A stretch of DNA of 64,000 nt from Lewinellaceae bacterium (GTDB lineage: Bacteria; Bacteroidota; Bacteroidia; Chitinophagales; Saprospiraceae): assembly GCA_024644235.1 (NCBI GenBank), contig JAHELJ010000011.1, positions 1 through 64,000 of the forward strand. The letters run 5' to 3'. Under the pieces are notes generated by a model that was not told the DNA's origin, ran no database searches, and saw nothing but the letters and a program-made list of their open reading frames with translations. The position numbers were made by a program, and so were the translations under genes. Below are positions 43,595-52,553 of this stretch, in pieces (within the stretch, counting starts at the first letter, position 1; every line of letters begins with the position of its first letter).

Positions 43595-44296
43595 ATGAGT
43601 GATTTAAAGCAGACCAATCTCGAAAGAGAATTAAAAGCTCTTAAGAAAGACATCATTCAGATGATGGACTTGGTCGCCAATCAGATGGAGCGAGCAGAAA
43701 AGGCCTTTATCGATCAGGATATCGCATTGGCAAAGGAGGTGCATCATGTGGAAAAGCGAGTTGATGCCGCAGATCTGAGCATTGATAAGGAGTGTGAAAA
43801 CTTGATTGCATTGTATAATCCAGTTGCCAGTGATCTCCGGCTTATTTTAGCATCGACCAAGATCATATCCCATCTGGAGAGAGTGGGTGACCATGCAGAT
43901 AAGATCGCCCGGTATGTTAGAAAGAAGCAAGTAAAAAGGGCTTATCCCAAGGACCTGCTAAAGCAGGTGAAACTTGCCGAAATGTTTGATCTGGCTCTGG
44001 AAATGCTAGAGATTGCGACCCAAGCCTTCATTGAAGAGGACAGTGGCCTGGCTAGAGAAGTCTTTGCCAAGGATATTAGCATGAACGAAATCTATGGAAG
44101 TGCAATTTCCAGAATGCATGGGTATGCCTCTCAAAAAGATCCCAAGGTTGATCTCCTACTTTATCTTTTTTCAGTAATCAATAAATTGGAGAGGGTTGGT
44201 GATCTGGCCAAGAACATTGCCGAGGAAACAATCTTTTACCTGGAGGCAAGAATCCTAAAGCACCGTAAAGTCAAAGACCTGAAAAAACTCCTCTAG
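43595..44296 (+). CDS. phoU: Phosphate signalling protein PhoU
   Basis: 233 residues in two PhoU three-helix repeats. Metal-cluster motifs E/DxxxD occur in both: VEKRVDAADLSIDKECENLI (about 52-71) and the IISHLERVGDHADKIARYVR segment (about 90-109), with the second copy KLERVGDLAKNIAEE (about 197-211). PhoU links the Pst transporter to Pho regulation and restrains phosphate toxicity. It is the last gene of the porin-pst operon, overlapping the convergent PPK2 gene by 4 bp. Confidence 0.94.
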   Translation: MSDLKQTNLERELKALKKDIIQMMDLVANQMERAEKAFIDQDIALAKEVHHVEKRVDAADLSIDKECENLIALYNPVASDLRLILASTKIISHLERVGDHADKIARYVRKKQVKRAYPKDLLKQVKLAEMFDLALEMLEIATQAFIEEDSGLAREVFAKDISMNEIYGSAISRMHGYASQKDPKVDLLLYLFSVINKLERVGDLAKNIAEETIFYLEARILKHRKVKDLKKLL

Positions 44297-45060
44297 CTAC
44301 TCACCGGAACCGTCTTCAGAACATGTCTGATTGCCTCCAGGTAAGCCTCCTGGAGATGATCACTGTCAATGATCTTCCAGGGAACTGCATCAGTATCAGT
44401 TTGCTCAAACATTTCTTTTTCATACGCCTTGTAGGTGTTCCATAGCTTTTGAGCGTTTTCATCTACTTCAGTCAATTCCCATCTTCGTAAAGGATTCTTT
44501 CGGACTTTATCTAGCCGTCTGGCTTGTACTCCCTTCGAAATCATGAAGTACAGTTTGATCAGGATAATGCCATCACTATCCAGCATACTCTCAAAGTGAT
44601 TGACTTCCTTCATGAATTGCTGATATTCCTTCTCCGTGCAAAATTTATTTACAGGTTCAACAATGGCGCGATTATACCAACTCCTATCAAAGAAGACCAT
44701 TTCCCCGGGTTTTGGCAATTGTAGGACATACCGCTGAAAATACCATTGACCAGCTTCCACAGCAGTGGGCTTTGGCAATGCAACGGTTCGCTGCGATCGA
44801 GGATTAAGATGTTCCGTAAAAGCACGAATAGCTCCTCCCTTCCCGGCGAATTCACCGCCCTCAAAGATGATCAGGATCCGCTGGTCATTTTCCACAACCC
44901 AGTTCTGCATTTTCAGCAAGTCTATTTGTAGATGACTAAGGACCTTTTCGTATTTCAGTTTGTGAAGTACTTCCTGATAATCTGGTTTATCTATCGACAA
45001 CAGGGCAATCAATCCCTTGGTACTGCTTAGTAATCTTAGATCAGTTTGCGACAACTTCAT
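44293..45060 (-). CDS. ppk2: Polyphosphate kinase 2 (PPK2), variant Walker A
   Basis: 255 residues with the PPK2 core: Walker A-like FEGGEFAGKGGAIRAFTEHL (about 65-84), LNPRSQRTVALPKPT (about 84-98), WYFQRYVLQLPKPGEMVFFD (about 105-124), then RSWYNRA. Canonical members have GRDAAGKGG; here GGEFAGKGG keeps an acidic residue (Glu) at the Asp position. PPK2 enzymes transfer phosphate between polyphosphate and nucleotides. It lies 20 bp downstream of another PPK2, the two forming a tandem. Confidence 0.92.
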   Translation of the reverse strand: MKLSQTDLRLLSSTKGLIALLSIDKPDYQEVLHKLKYEKVLSHLQIDLLKMQNWVVENDQRILIIFEGGEFAGKGGAIRAFTEHLNPRSQRTVALPKPTAVEAGQWYFQRYVLQLPKPGEMVFFDRSWYNRAIVEPVNKFCTEKEYQQFMKEVNHFESMLDSDGIILIKLYFMISKGVQARRLDKVRKNPLRRWELTEVDENAQKLWNTYKAYEKEMFEQTDTDAVPWKIIDSDHLQEAYLEAIRHVLKTVPVSS

Positions 45061-45080
45061 TTAATAGTTTTAAGCTTCAA

Positions 45081-45947
45081 TCAATCAATACGTAACATCG
45101 ACCGGTGGAACCGTTGGACGATATTGGGATCAGGAAAGATTACGGTCTGGGATTGATCTCGTTTTGAATATTCAAATTGAGATAAAACAAATCGAATTGA
45201 TTCCAGTCGGGCAAGTCGCTTATTATCCGATTTGACGATGATCCATGGTGCGTAACTGGTGTGAGTGCGACTAAACATGGCTTCCTTATATTGAGTCCAT
45301 ACATCCCATAGCTCTTGAGATTTCAAATCAACCGGACTTAGCTTCCACTGTTTGAGGGGATCGGTTTTACGCGAATTAAACCTCTTCTTTTGCTCGCCCC
45401 GGCTGATTGAGAACCAAAGCTTGATGATGTTGACCCCGTTTTCAAATAACATATGCTCGAATTCAGGCACCTGACGCATGAATTCCTCATATTCGCTCTT
45501 AGTACAAAATCCCATGACTGGTTCCACTACGGCTCGATTGTACCAGCTTCGATCAAAAAATACTATTTCACCCGGGTTTGGGAGTTCCTTCACATGCCTG
45601 CGAAAGTACCATTGACCTCTCTCAATATCAGTAGGTTTGTTCAAAGCAACCACACGCGTTGATCTCGGATTGAGATACCGCTGAAATCTCCTGATGGCTC
45701 CTCCTTTACCAGCCGCATCTCGCCCTTCAAATACTACCACTACTCGCCTTTTGTTCTTCAAGATCCAGTTTTGCAATTTGAGCAGTTCGATCTGGAGGAA
45801 TTGTAATTCCTTTTCGTACTGAATGATAGCCTCAATTTTATCCAGCTTAACATTTGCATTCTTCAAACGATCTAATAACTGGGATCGAGTAGTGAGACTC
45901 TGTAGATCCTCCGTTTTAAGCTTGAATGGACTTCGCTTCTTACTCAT
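45081..45947 (-). CDS. ppk2: Polyphosphate kinase 2 (PPK2), canonical Walker A
   Basis: 288 residues with the canonical FEGRDAAGKGGAIRRFQRYL (about 74-93), the lid FFDRSWYNRAVVEPVMGFC (about 134-152), and a basic patch (RGEQKKRFNSRKTDPLKQWK, about 188-207) that should bind polyphosphate. It likely interconverts polyphosphate with GTP/ATP. Upstream is a divergent PiT transporter, with a shared 162-bp control region that carries another 11-bp-spaced repeat. Confidence 0.94.
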   Translation of the reverse strand: MSKKRSPFKLKTEDLQSLTTRSQLLDRLKNANVKLDKIEAIIQYEKELQFLQIELLKLQNWILKNKRRVVVVFEGRDAAGKGGAIRRFQRYLNPRSTRVVALNKPTDIERGQWYFRRHVKELPNPGEIVFFDRSWYNRAVVEPVMGFCTKSEYEEFMRQVPEFEHMLFENGVNIIKLWFSISRGEQKKRFNSRKTDPLKQWKLSPVDLKSQELWDVWTQYKEAMFSRTHTSYAPWIIVKSDNKRLARLESIRFVLSQFEYSKRDQSQTVIFPDPNIVQRFHRSMLRID

Positions 45948-45987
45948 GGAGATCCAATTAATGGAATTTGCAATTTCTAACCTGCAG

Positions 45988-46017
45988 GCTAAGTGAAAGT
46001 TTACAATTATTTAACAT
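45988..46017 (+). promoter_or_regulatory. Possible weaker Pho-like repeat between PPK2 and PiT
   Basis: GCTAAGTG (45988), GTTTACAA (45999) and TTTAACAT (46010) begin exactly 11 bp apart with TTAA-like cores (CTAA, TTTA, TTAA). Only the last unit is perfect. It lies 41 bp upstream of the PPK2 start and 93 bp upstream of the PiT start, so it could serve either. A chance match is possible because the region is AT-rich. Confidence 0.35.
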
Positions 46018-46109
46018 GACGACGAGGGAATTTACATATATTTAAAAAACAGCTTAGAATAAGATTTAAGACTGTGTAGCCTCTCAGCAATCATCCAAAC
46101 TAAACGAAA

Positions 46110-48611
46110 ATGGCCACCTTTTACCTCGTCCTTGTAATTATTCTCTTCTTCTTAGCGATTTCAGACCTGGTGGTGGGAGTGAGCAATGATGCAGTGAATT
46201 TCCTAAACTCAGCTGTAGGGGCTCGGGCAGCGAGCTTTAAACTGATCATGTTCGTAGCTGCACTTGGTGTGTTGGTAGGAGCTACGTTCTCCAGCGGAAT
46301 GATGGAGGTGGCACGAAAAGGAATCTTTCATCCGGAATATTTTTACTTCTCGGAGATCATTATCTTGTTTTTAGCTGTGATGGTGACCGATGTCATACTG
46401 TTGGATACGTTCAACACCTTTGGCATGCCCACCTCCACTACAGTCTCCATTGTATTTGAACTACTTGGGGCAGCTGTGGCGATTTCTGCAATCAAGATTT
46501 TCACAGATCCCAACGCGCTTCAACTGTACGAGTACATAAATTCTGCTAAGGCGTTAGCAATTATTTCAGGAATTCTACTTAGTGTTGTGATTGCATTCAC
46601 TTGCGGAGTCATCGCTCAGTACCTCAGCAGGCTCCTGTTTTCCTTTGACTACGAAAAAAATATGCGCCGCTTTGGAGCTTTATGGGGTGGTCTGGGTATT
46701 ATGGCTATCACCTACTTCATGCTGATCAAAGGGGCTAAAGGTGCGTCTTTTATGAGTGATGACTTTGTCACCCTGATCAAGGAGAAAACTACTTTGATAA
46801 TGGTGGTCAGTTTTTTTGGCTGGTCATTAGTCTTATTCATACTAAACCGAATCTTCCGGGTAAACATACTTCAAGTATTGGTGTTGGTTGGCACTTTTGC
46901 ACTGGCTATGGCATTTGCCGGAAATGACCTGGTGAATTTCATTGGAGTACCATTAGCAGGCTACAATTCCTACCAGCTGTTTGTGGAGGCAGGAGGCAGT
47001 GGAGCCGATCAAATGTTGATGGACGGATTGGCTGGCAAGGTGCCGACACCCACATTGTTGCTTCTTTTGGCAGGGTTAATCATGGTGATCACTCTCTACA
47101 CTTCCAAGAAAGCCAAATCGGTCGTAAAAACCTCGTTGGACCTCGGTCGGCAGGACGAAGGACACGAGCGGTTCTCTTCCTTCACCGTATCTCGCCGGTT
47201 GGTGAGGAATTTTGCCAGAATGGCCACTTCAGTAAACAAAATAATGCCTGCGGGACTTCAGAAAAACATCGAACGTCAGTTTGACCAAACACCATTTACC
47301 AGGCGGCAGGTACATCTTGGTAAAAAAGCACCTTCCTTCGATATGATCAGGGCTTCGGTAACTTTGGTAATTGCGAGTATCCTCATAGCCATAGGTACTA
47401 ACCTGAAGTTACCTTTGTCTACGACTTACGTAACATTTATGGTGTTCATGGGCACCTCATTGGCTGATGGAGCGTGGGGAAGGGAAAGTGCCGTTTACAG
47501 AGTTTCTGGAGTATTGTCAGTCATCGGCGGTTGGTTCTTTACAGCCCTGTCAGCTTTCGCGGTGGCTTTTGTGTTGGCCATCATCTTTTACTTTGGAGGC
47601 TTTATCGCGATCATCGTGATGATACTGATTGCCGCTGTAATCATATACCGTACACACAGATACCACAGCAAGCGGGTCGAAGAGCAGGTTCTATTGGAGA
47701 AAAGTGCTGAACAAGGAGTGCTGACAATGCCCAAAATTATCGACCTTTCAGCCCGGCAGATCAAAACCTTCTTTAATCAATACAGCCGATTTGTTGATGA
47801 TGTCCTCAGGGGTCAACGCGAAGAAAACTTGAATGTGTTGAATCAGGCTCATCAGTCCTTCAAACCGGTACTGAACAAAATCGTCCGCCTAAAGGCAAGC
47901 TCAGGAAACGCCCTGGCTAATGTGCCTGATCATGAATTGGAAGCAGGTCACCTTTATATGTTGGTTGTGGATTATCTGGATGAGATGGCCAAGGAGACCA
48001 TGACTATGATCAAAACCAACTTGAGCCATATCGACAACAATCACAAACCCCTTCATCCCGATCAAATTGAAGAATTGCAACTAATTCATAATGTACTTAA
48101 GGAGCGCTATGCTTCTATTTTGGAAATCTTTAAAAATCTGGACACAGATCTGGCGGTCGAGATCCACGATGGCCTGGCAGAGTTTCTGAAGCTACTACGA
48201 GTTGCGAGAAAAAGACAAATCAAGAGGATCAAAAATCAAGAGGTTGGCACCCGCAACAGCAATCTCTTTCTGGGATTGTTAAGTCAATTCCGGAATCTTG
48301 GACTTTTCTCCAACAGGATCGTGAAAGTCTTTGATGAAATCATCTTGAATCCGGTGGTTGAAGGTGAGGTCATACCAAAATCTATCAAAAAAGAGCTCAA
48401 AGAAATGAAGAAAGAGGTCCAAACCATCCTGGCGGAAACAGAACCACAAACTGAAACAAAAACTCAGGAAACATCTGATGGACAGGAAACTAAGTTGGGG
48501 GATGATGGTACCAGCGATGGTGAGGAATCAACCGATGGTAGTGACATCATTGATAAAGCAACGACTCCTGATACTCCGAATGTTGCTGAAGAGAAAAAGG
48601 ATCCAGAATGA
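46110..48611 (+). CDS. PiT-type inorganic phosphate transporter with PhoU/DUF47-like domain and acidic tail
   Basis: 833 residues. Two PHO4-family signatures: VGVSNDAVNFLNSAVGARA (about 22-40) and AGNDLVNFIGVPLAGYN (about 270-286), with ten or more membrane segments up to about residue 525. A helical PhoU/DUF47-like domain follows (about 550-755), and the last ~60 residues form an acidic low-complexity tail (ETEPQTETKTQETSDGQE ...). PiT transporters import metal-phosphate with protons; the fused regulatory tail is unusual in length. It completes the phosphate island. Confidence 0.92.
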   Translation: MATFYLVLVIILFFLAISDLVVGVSNDAVNFLNSAVGARAASFKLIMFVAALGVLVGATFSSGMMEVARKGIFHPEYFYFSEIIILFLAVMVTDVILLDTFNTFGMPTSTTVSIVFELLGAAVAISAIKIFTDPNALQLYEYINSAKALAIISGILLSVVIAFTCGVIAQYLSRLLFSFDYEKNMRRFGALWGGLGIMAITYFMLIKGAKGASFMSDDFVTLIKEKTTLIMVVSFFGWSLVLFILNRIFRVNILQVLVLVGTFALAMAFAGNDLVNFIGVPLAGYNSYQLFVEAGGSGADQMLMDGLAGKVPTPTLLLLLAGLIMVITLYTSKKAKSVVKTSLDLGRQDEGHERFSSFTVSRRLVRNFARMATSVNKIMPAGLQKNIERQFDQTPFTRRQVHLGKKAPSFDMIRASVTLVIASILIAIGTNLKLPLSTTYVTFMVFMGTSLADGAWGRESAVYRVSGVLSVIGGWFFTALSAFAVAFVLAIIFYFGGFIAIIVMILIAAVIIYRTHRYHSKRVEEQVLLEKSAEQGVLTMPKIIDLSARQIKTFFNQYSRFVDDVLRGQREENLNVLNQAHQSFKPVLNKIVRLKASSGNALANVPDHELEAGHLYMLVVDYLDEMAKETMTMIKTNLSHIDNNHKPLHPDQIEELQLIHNVLKERYASILEIFKNLDTDLAVEIHDGLAEFLKLLRVARKRQIKRIKNQEVGTRNSNLFLGLLSQFRNLGLFSNRIVKVFDEIILNPVVEGEVIPKSIKKELKEMKKEVQTILAETEPQTETKTQETSDGQETKLGDDGTSDGEESTDGSDIIDKATTPDTPNVAEEKKDPE

Positions 48612-48615
48612 CCGA

Positions 48616-49677
48616 CTAGGGACTGTTAAAAAGGTCTAATTGAGGCCTCTTCATTCTTAAATAATGCTGAACATTTGGAGGAGAATCCGCTTCCTCAACC
48701 GGCATAAACTTTCTAACAGCCAGACGAAACTGATCGGCGATGATCTCAGCAATCTTGCCTTCACCCTTCATCCTCATCCCAAAACGGCTGTCATTTAGTT
48801 TTCCTCCATGACATAATTCGATCTTGGATATCACTTTTCTTAATCGATCAGGATATGCCTTGCTCAACCAATCTTTAAAAATCGTAGCTACATCGCCATT
48901 CAATCTGACTACGATATACCTCGCCTTGCCAGCACCCATGAGTGCAGCCCTGCGCACTATTTCGATGATCTCATGATCATTCAGACCAGGAATGACAGGT
49001 GCCACCATAGCCATCACTGGAATTCCTTCTTTCGCCAGAAAAGCCATGGTCTTCAATCTCTCCTTTACTGAGGCGGTCCTTGGTTCCAGTTTTCTTCTGA
49101 GGGATTCATTCAAGGTATTTATGGAGATGGCAACTTTCACGAGTCCAAGCGAATTCAGATCTTTCAGGATGTCAATGTCGCGCCTCACCAGACTGTTCTT
49201 TGTAATGATCCCGGTGGCGTGTCGATACTTCCAAAAAACTTTCAACAGGGACCTGGTGATTTCAAACTTTTTTTCAAGGGGCTGATAACAATCCGTATTA
49301 CCCGACAGCATGATCGGCGTCCCATCCCACTTTGGTTTTCTCAGAAACTCCTCAAGCAGGTAGGGTGCGTTTTTCTTGACCATAATCTTGGTTTCGAAGT
49401 CGAGACCGGCACTATAGCCCCAATAGGGATGCGTATTTCGAGCATAACAGTAAATGCACCCATGCTCGCAGCCCTGATATGGATTTAAGGAATACTCCAT
49501 ACCCACATCTGGGCTAGGAACCTTGTTTACAATAGACTTGGGGTACACTAGGATGGCCTCAGATTTCCTCAAGCGGCCCTCTTCTACTTCTTCCTGGGGA
49601 ATCTGCTCATCCCTGACCAGGCTGGAAAAGGGATCATTGGGATTGATCTGAGCTCCCCTACCTTTAATATATGACAT
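48616..49677 (-). CDS. PA0069 family radical SAM protein
   Basis: 353 residues. The radical SAM Cys motif is CEHGCIYCYAR (about 69-79), in the context SLNPYQGCEHGC characteristic of the PA0069/SplB-like group. Other conserved pieces are MLSGNTDCYQPLEKKFEITR (about 123-142) and VAPVIPGLNDHE (about 230-241). The substrate is unknown; the group is sometimes linked to DNA photoproduct lyases, but this is not established. It converges on PiT (4-bp gap). Confidence 0.9.
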   Translation of the reverse strand: MSYIKGRGAQINPNDPFSSLVRDEQIPQEEVEEGRLRKSEAILVYPKSIVNKVPSPDVGMEYSLNPYQGCEHGCIYCYARNTHPYWGYSAGLDFETKIMVKKNAPYLLEEFLRKPKWDGTPIMLSGNTDCYQPLEKKFEITRSLLKVFWKYRHATGIITKNSLVRRDIDILKDLNSLGLVKVAISINTLNESLRRKLEPRTASVKERLKTMAFLAKEGIPVMAMVAPVIPGLNDHEIIEIVRRAALMGAGKARYIVVRLNGDVATIFKDWLSKAYPDRLRKVISKIELCHGGKLNDSRFGMRMKGEGKIAEIIADQFRLAVRKFMPVEEADSPPNVQHYLRMKRPQLDLFNSP

Positions 49678-49768
49678 AAAAATATGCCGAATTATTCATC
49701 GTAAATATTCCGAATATATCGACATTTGATCAAAATATCAAATTATCCTTCTGCTTGTTTGTATCGTC

Positions 49769-50182
49769 TTAATTCGTGCTTTTTGTAAAGAAGACCAGAA
49801 GCTTGACATCATTTTCGATGTCGTAGAAACGATGAGATGCTTTGGCCCGAACAAACAGAATAGCGCCCGGCACTACATCCATGCTTTCTCCCTCGACTTC
49901 AAACTTACACTTTCCGTCCAGGACATAGTAGACTTCGTCCAATTCGTGTGGATTTTGCTCGTCAACGGCCCCTGCCTTCAATTCATAAATCCCCATACTG
50001 AGGTTGGCATTGTCAAAGAACGGCAGATAGGTACGATCCATTCCAGCTTTAACCTCGAGTAGTTGCTCAGTGCTAAATAGAACGTAATTCCCAGCGGTGT
50101 CTGATTGTTGTTGTAGATTCTGCTGACTCATTGACGGAAGGTATAAGAGGAATTGAAAAGCGAAGACGGTAAGTGGTTTCAT
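49769..50182 (-). CDS. Exported cupin domain protein
   Basis: 137 residues from ATG 50182, with a signal peptide (MKPLTVFAFQFLLYLPSMSQ). The cupin motif 1 region is LDEVYYVLDGKCKFEVEGE (about 82-100) and motif 2 is PGAILFVRAKASHRFYDI (about 106-123). Metal-ligand His and Glu residues are present, so it may bind a metal and small substrate outside the cytoplasm. No specific function can be named. Longer frames to 50206 add no benefit. Confidence 0.82.
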   Translation of the reverse strand: MKPLTVFAFQFLLYLPSMSQQNLQQQSDTAGNYVLFSTEQLLEVKAGMDRTYLPFFDNANLSMGIYELKAGAVDEQNPHELDEVYYVLDGKCKFEVEGESMDVVPGAILFVRAKASHRFYDIENDVKLLVFFTKSTN

Positions 50183-50264
50183 GTTCAGTGCAGTTGAGTA
50201 GGTCAAGATATGAAGAATAGCGATTAGTCTTGGTGGTTAAAGGTGTGTTCGAAAAACAATCTCT

Positions 50265-50272
50265 TATATTTG
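50265..50272 (+). promoter_or_regulatory. Candidate purL -7 element (TATATTTG)
   Basis: Exact TAnnTTTG match 37 bp upstream of the purL ATG, implying a leader of about 30 nt. No good -33 element is visible. This is the most typical promoter for a housekeeping gene in the window. Confidence 0.5.
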
Positions 50273-50309
50273 CGATTTCCTAATATCAATTTTCTCAAAG
50301 CACCACAGC

Positions 50310-52544
50310 ATGACAGCAGTGCAGACAATACCAACAGTGGAGACAGCTCAGAAACTGGGCCTTCGACCAGAGGAATATGACAGTATCTGTGAGATTCTGG
50401 GTAGGAGGCCAAATTTCACTGAACTGAGCATTTATTCGGTAATGTGGTCAGAACATTGTTCATACAAGAATTCAATCAAACATCTCAAAACATTGCCGAG
50501 AGAGGGAGGGAAACTCCTTGTCAGTGCAGGCGAGGAAAATGCCGGTCTGGTTGACATTGGCGACGGTTGGGCCTGCGCCTTCAAGATTGAATCTCACAAT
50601 CATCCTTCTGCTATCGAACCTTATCAAGGGGCGGCCACTGGTGTCGGAGGCATACATCGTGATATTTTCACTATGGGTGCAAGGCCGATCGCTGCTCTTA
50701 ATTCACTTCGTTTCGGTAAAATCACCGAAAGCCGTACAAAACACTTAGTGAAGGGAGTCGTAAAAGGTATTGGTGATTACGGAAACTGCCTCGGAATTCC
50801 CACGATCGGAGGGGAAGTCTATTTTCACGAATGCTATAATCAAAACATTCTTGTTAATGCCATGTCGGTAGGCGTGGTAAAAGTAGGTGAAACGGTATCG
50901 GCAACGGCTGAAGGGCCAGGCAATCCGGTTTTTATAGTAGGATCTGCAACCGGCAAAGACGGTATCCATGGCGCAACATTTGCATCTGCTGATCTCACTG
51001 AAGACTCCGCTGAAGACCTTCCTTCTGTACAGGTTGGAGATCCTTTTCAGGAGAAACTACTGCTTGAAGCCTCCCTCGAAGCAATCAAAACCGGAGCAAT
51101 CGTTGGCATGCAGGACATGGGTGCAGCTGGAATCACCTGTTCCACTAGTGAAATGAGTGCCAAAGCAGGAACGGGAATGCGGATAGATTTAGATAAAGTA
51201 CCTACTCGGCAAGAGAACATGGAGCCGTTCGAAATCCTTCTTTCGGAATCTCAGGAACGTATGCTGATAGTGGCCCACGTGGGTCAGGAGCATTTGCTGG
51301 AAGAGGTATTCGACAAATGGGATCTTCAATGCGAGCAAATCGGAACCGTCACCGACGATGGCAGATTAAAATTTTACAACCGGGGTGAACTGGTTGCAGA
51401 TGTTGATGCCCATTCTCTGGTGCTGGGAGGTGGTGCTCCGGTTTACGATCGGGAGAAGAAAGAACCTGGTTACTACCGTGCATTGATTGATCTCAATGAG
51501 GATTCTCCCACCCAGTCAAGAGATCTTTTAGCGATCGCCAAGGAACTGATGCAATCGCCAAATCTGGTGTCTAGGAGATGGATTTATGAGCAGTATGACT
51601 CGATGGTAAGAACCAATACAGTTACGACTAATGACCCTGCCGATGCAGCTATAATTCGCCTCAAAGGGACGAAAAAAGCGCTGGCCACCAGCACTGACTG
51701 CAACTCGGTCTATGTTCACGCCGACCCCTATGTAGGAGCTATGATTGCTGTATCCGAAGCTGCACGAAACATAGTTTGCTCCGGAGGTGTTCCAGTAGCG
51801 GTAACCAACTGTCTTAATTTTGGTAATCCTTATAATCCGGAGGCATTCTGGCAATTTGCAAATGCCGTCAAAGGAATGGGTGACGCTTGTCGCAGTTTAG
51901 AAACGCCAGTGACTGGAGGTAATGTCAGCTTTTACAATCAAAGTGTCTTCGAGGATCGCACAGAACCAGTGTATCCAACACCCACTATTGGCATGCTCGG
52001 AATCATTGAGGATGTGGCACTGATTACGACTTTGAGTTTTAAGGAGGTGGGTAATCAAATTATAAGTATTGGACTTGACTTGGGAGACATCAATTCATCT
52101 GAGTACAGCCAGCGCATCCTTAGTGTTGCAGAAAGTAAAGTACCCTACTTCAACATGCAAGAAGAAATCAAATTGCAGCAAGTTGTATCTAGGCTGATAA
52201 AAGGAAAAGTGCTCCAATCTGCTCATGATGTTTCTGAAGGCGGAATATTTGCCACCTGTCTGGAAGGTGGAATGCCTCATGAACTTGGCTTTGAAATAGA
52301 AACGGACCCAAATCTAAGGGCTGACCGGCATCTTTTTGGAGAAGGTCAAAGCCGGGTAGTAGTCACAATTAAACCAGACCGAGCAAGTGAATTAAAGGAC
52401 ATACTAACAGCGGAAAATATTCCGTTTATCGTGCTAGGGACAGTGACAGAGGGACCAATTCGAGTGAATATGCTCGATTTTGGAGATATTTGCGACTGGA
52501 AAACGGAGTACGACACTGCTCTGGAGAACTATTTAGAAAAATAA
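50310..52544 (+). CDS. purL: Phosphoribosylformylglycinamidine synthase subunit PurL
   Basis: 744 residues, the small-type PurL that works with PurS and PurQ in step 4 of purine synthesis, converting FGAR to FGAM with ATP. Visible are the N-terminal [20 protein letters not shown] (about 43-62), the ATP-site segment [20 protein letters not shown] (about 91-110), [16 protein letters not shown] (about 113-128) and the C-terminal glycine-rich [17 protein letters not shown]. Length and order fit the family. The gene stands alone with its own promoter; purS and purQ are not in the window. Confidence 0.96.
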   Translation: MTAVQTIPTVETAQKLGLRPEEYDSICEILGRRPNFTELSIYSVMWSEHCSYKNSIKHLKTLPREGGKLLVSAGEENAGLVDIGDGWACAFKIESHNHPSAIEPYQGAATGVGGIHRDIFTMGARPIAALNSLRFGKITESRTKHLVKGVVKGIGDYGNCLGIPTIGGEVYFHECYNQNILVNAMSVGVVKVGETVSATAEGPGNPVFIVGSATGKDGIHGATFASADLTEDSAEDLPSVQVGDPFQEKLLLEASLEAIKTGAIVGMQDMGAAGITCSTSEMSAKAGTGMRIDLDKVPTRQENMEPFEILLSESQERMLIVAHVGQEHLLEEVFDKWDLQCEQIGTVTDDGRLKFYNRGELVADVDAHSLVLGGGAPVYDREKKEPGYYRALIDLNEDSPTQSRDLLAIAKELMQSPNLVSRRWIYEQYDSMVRTNTVTTNDPADAAIIRLKGTKKALATSTDCNSVYVHADPYVGAMIAVSEAARNIVCSGGVPVAVTNCLNFGNPYNPEAFWQFANAVKGMGDACRSLETPVTGGNVSFYNQSVFEDRTEPVYPTPTIGMLGIIEDVALITTLSFKEVGNQIISIGLDLGDINSSEYSQRILSVAESKVPYFNMQEEIKLQQVVSRLIKGKVLQSAHDVSEGGIFATCLEGGMPHELGFEIETDPNLRADRHLFGEGQSRVVVTIKPDRASELKDILTAENIPFIVLGTVTEGPIRVNMLDFGDICDWKTEYDTALENYLEK

Positions 52545-52553
52545 AGCCTATTT

